A DNA stretch of 14,300 bases from an uncultured Lachnobacterium sp. GTDB taxonomy: Bacteria > Bacillota > Clostridia > Lachnospirales > Lachnospiraceae. Every line of letters begins with the position of its first letter. The stretch's first letter is position 1. The DNA lies in the NCBI GenBank assembly GCA_900550545.1, contig URSS01000055.1:1-14300 (forward strand), read 5' to 3'. The translations under genes and the position numbers were made by a program. Below the pieces are notes generated by a model that was not told the DNA's origin, did not search any database, and saw nothing but the letters and a program-made list of their open reading frames with translations. Shown piece after piece: positions 13,196-14,300 of the stretch.

Positions 13196-13224
13196 TTGAA
13201 GCTTCTACAGATTGATGTTAATAT
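13196..13224 (+). promoter_or_regulatory. weak promoter candidate for the two-component operon
   Basis: TTGAAG (13196-13201) and TAATAT (13219-13224) are 17 bp apart, each with four of six consensus bases. No better pair is seen between the nitroreductase remnant and ATG 13259. Confidence 0.3.
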
Positions 13225-13258
13225 GGTGGTATCAGTTTTTGAATCACGAGGGAGAACA

Positions 13259-13921
13259 ATGCCGGACATTATTATCGTAGAGGACAACAGGGAGATCGGT
13301 ACACTTTTGTGCGATTTCCTGCGAAAAGAAAATTATACGGTGAGCCTTGCGGACACCGGGGAGAAGGCACTTCAGATCTTTGAGCAGTACGGTGCCAATC
13401 TTGTCGTGCTTGATATCGGTCTGCCCGGGGTGGACGGATACTCCGTCTGTTCCAAAATAAGGGAGACTTCAAATGCACATATTATGATCGCAACTGCAAG
13501 GGATGACAAGGAGAGCACATTAAAAGGCTTGCAGATCGGCGCGGATGATTACATCTGTAAGCCGTATGATATCGATATTCTGATCGCCAAGATCAACGGC
13601 ATTTTCAAACGAAAATATGCATTGGATGAAATTGTATGCGACAATCTGAAATTGAACAATGTCACGCAGACGCTCACTGTGGACGGGACACCGGTTAGTG
13701 TCACGGAAAAGGAATTCCAGCTGCTGAAACTGCTGGTCGAAAATAAAGGAACGACATTGAAGAAAGAATACCTGTTCAACCGCATCTGGGGAAGCGACAG
13801 TGAATCGGAGCTGCAGACGCTCACGGTACATATTAAGTGGCTGCGGGAAAAGATCGAGCAGGATTCGAAAAAGCCAAAACATATAATTACGGTTTGGGGA
13901 ACGGGATACCGATATGAATAA
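13259..13921 (+). CDS. OmpR-family response regulator
   Basis: Cytoplasmic two-component regulator of 220 residues. The receiver domain (residues 1-115) has the acidic pair E8-D9, phosphoacceptor D52 in VVLDIGLPG, the switch threonine T79 and the invariant K101 in DDYICKPYD. The C-terminal winged helix (about 125-220) shows the OmpR/PhoB pattern: VSVTEKEFQLLKLLVENKGT, KEYLFNRIWG, LTVHIKWLREKIEQD and the final TVWGTGYRYE. The frame is open from 13196, but the receiver domain begins at MPDIIIVEDN and GAGGGAGA precedes ATG 13259, so that start is chosen. It overlaps the histidine kinase gene by eight bases, indicating translational coupling. The target genes are unknown; in Firmicutes such pairs often control envelope or antimicrobial-peptide responses. 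Confidence 0.9.
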   Translation: MPDIIIVEDNREIGTLLCDFLRKENYTVSLADTGEKALQIFEQYGANLVVLDIGLPGVDGYSVCSKIRETSNAHIMIATARDDKESTLKGLQIGADDYICKPYDIDILIAKINGIFKRKYALDEIVCDNLKLNNVTQTLTVDGTPVSVTEKEFQLLKLLVENKGTTLKKEYLFNRIWGSDSESELQTLTVHIKWLREKIEQDSKKPKHIITVWGTGYRYE

Positions 13922-14300
13922 TTACAAAAAATTTGCAGCGAAGTTCTGGGGCGTGGAACTTATGATCATTGCACTTGCGAATATATTTTATTATTGGATG
14001 GCAAACAATCAGGAACCGGGCATTGTACGTGTGCAGGATAAAAACGATGCCATCTACAAGATCATTTATACACAGACAGACTACAGAACCTGGATTCTCA
14101 TGGATATTGCGTTGGGAATTCTGTTTTTGTTGTCTGTTTTTTTGATCTGTTATATCGGAAAGAAGATCATAAAGCCGTTTGAGCAGATGCAGTCGCTGAC
14201 CGAGGAACTGGCGAAAGGAAATCTTTCGGTGCCGGTCAAAGCCGAAAAAAGCAAATTCTTAGGCAGATTCCTATGGGGAATGGATATGCTGCGCGAAACA
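13914..14300 (+). CDS. sensor histidine kinase, partial (N-terminal part)
   Basis: ATG 13914 overlaps the response regulator stop (ATGAATAA), and the frame runs 129 codons to the window end without a stop. Residues 11-29 form a first membrane helix (FWGVELMIIALANIFYYWMA). A short outside loop of about 35 residues follows (GIVRVQDKNDAIYKIIYTQT). A second helix at about 63-84 (WILMDIALGILFLLSVFLIC) and a HAMP linker (GKKIIKPFEQMQSLTEELAK, GNLSVPV) come next. The kinase core with its phospho-histidine lies beyond the window. With such a small outside loop, sensing probably occurs in the membrane or through an accessory protein. It is the cognate kinase of the upstream regulator by position. Confidence 0.85.
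   Translation, partial: MNNYKKFAAKFWGVELMIIALANIFYYWMANNQEPGIVRVQDKNDAIYKIIYTQTDYRTWILMDIALGILFLLSVFLICYIGKKIIKPFEQMQSLTEELAKGNLSVPVKAEKSKFLGRFLWGMDMLRET

Noticed and set aside
13272..13882. Minus-strand open frames opposite the response regulator
   Set aside because: The plus-strand product is an unmistakable OmpR-type regulator with all key residues; the opposite frames show no family pattern.
1..14300. Insertion sequence, integron or prophage as the cause of the mixed accessory genes
   Set aside because: No transposase, integrase, attC-like repeated element, terminal inverted repeat or tRNA-attachment site could be found by eye on either strand.

Overview
The window looks like chromosome of a low-to-medium GC Firmicute, most probably a gut Lachnospiraceae (Roseburia/Eubacterium/Butyrivibrio type). 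This is inferred from strong AGGAGG ribosome-binding sites, sigma-A-like promoters, U-tailed hairpin terminators and the gene mix: NhaC antiporter, MATE plus cytidylate-kinase-like pair, many small GNAT acetyltransferases, MerR and XRE regulators, and a short-sensor two-component system. No rRNA, tRNA, CRISPR array, transposase, integrase or replication gene was seen.

Layout. 1-1400: an NhaC-type Na+/H+ antiporter closed by a perfect hairpin terminator. 1400-2342: a MerR regulator divergent from an aldo/keto reductase that has lost its C-terminal two thirds, while the MerR-type promoter between them is intact. 2374-4736: wrecked GNAT genes, an intact XRE regulator and an intact alpha/beta hydrolase. 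4703-6122: a DUF4143-type AAA ATPase, visibly more AT-rich than its neighbours, preceded by three 14-bp repeats spaced exactly 33 bp apart around its presumed promoter. 6177-6999: another internally deleted GNAT, then the start of a sugar O-acetyltransferase joined to the tail of a membrane protein. 7011-8695: a BAAT-like alpha/beta hydrolase behind an operator-like palindrome, and an unrecognised coiled-coil-like protein.

8696-11057: a long leader whose promoter is followed at once by two terminator-like hairpins sharing a near-identical 13-nt apical motif, then a MATE efflux pump coupled to a cytidylate-kinase-like protein. This leader is the best candidate for an undescribed regulatory element. 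11058-11869: a flavodoxin stub with an intact promoter and operator, and an intact GNAT gene. 11896-12950: a bidirectional terminator, a truncated DUF2798-like membrane protein, and a HigBA-like toxin-antitoxin pair whose toxin is frameshifted while antitoxin and operator palindrome are intact. 12963-14300: a frameshifted nitroreductase-like tail, then an OmpR-type response regulator overlapping a histidine kinase that runs off the window.

The most striking overall property is decay. About nine to ten genes are broken, several by clean internal deletions that leave the first codons and the last codons in different frames, while regulators, promoters and operators next to them stay intact. The intact genes read as accessory functions (efflux, hydrolysis, acetylation, sensing) rather than one pathway.
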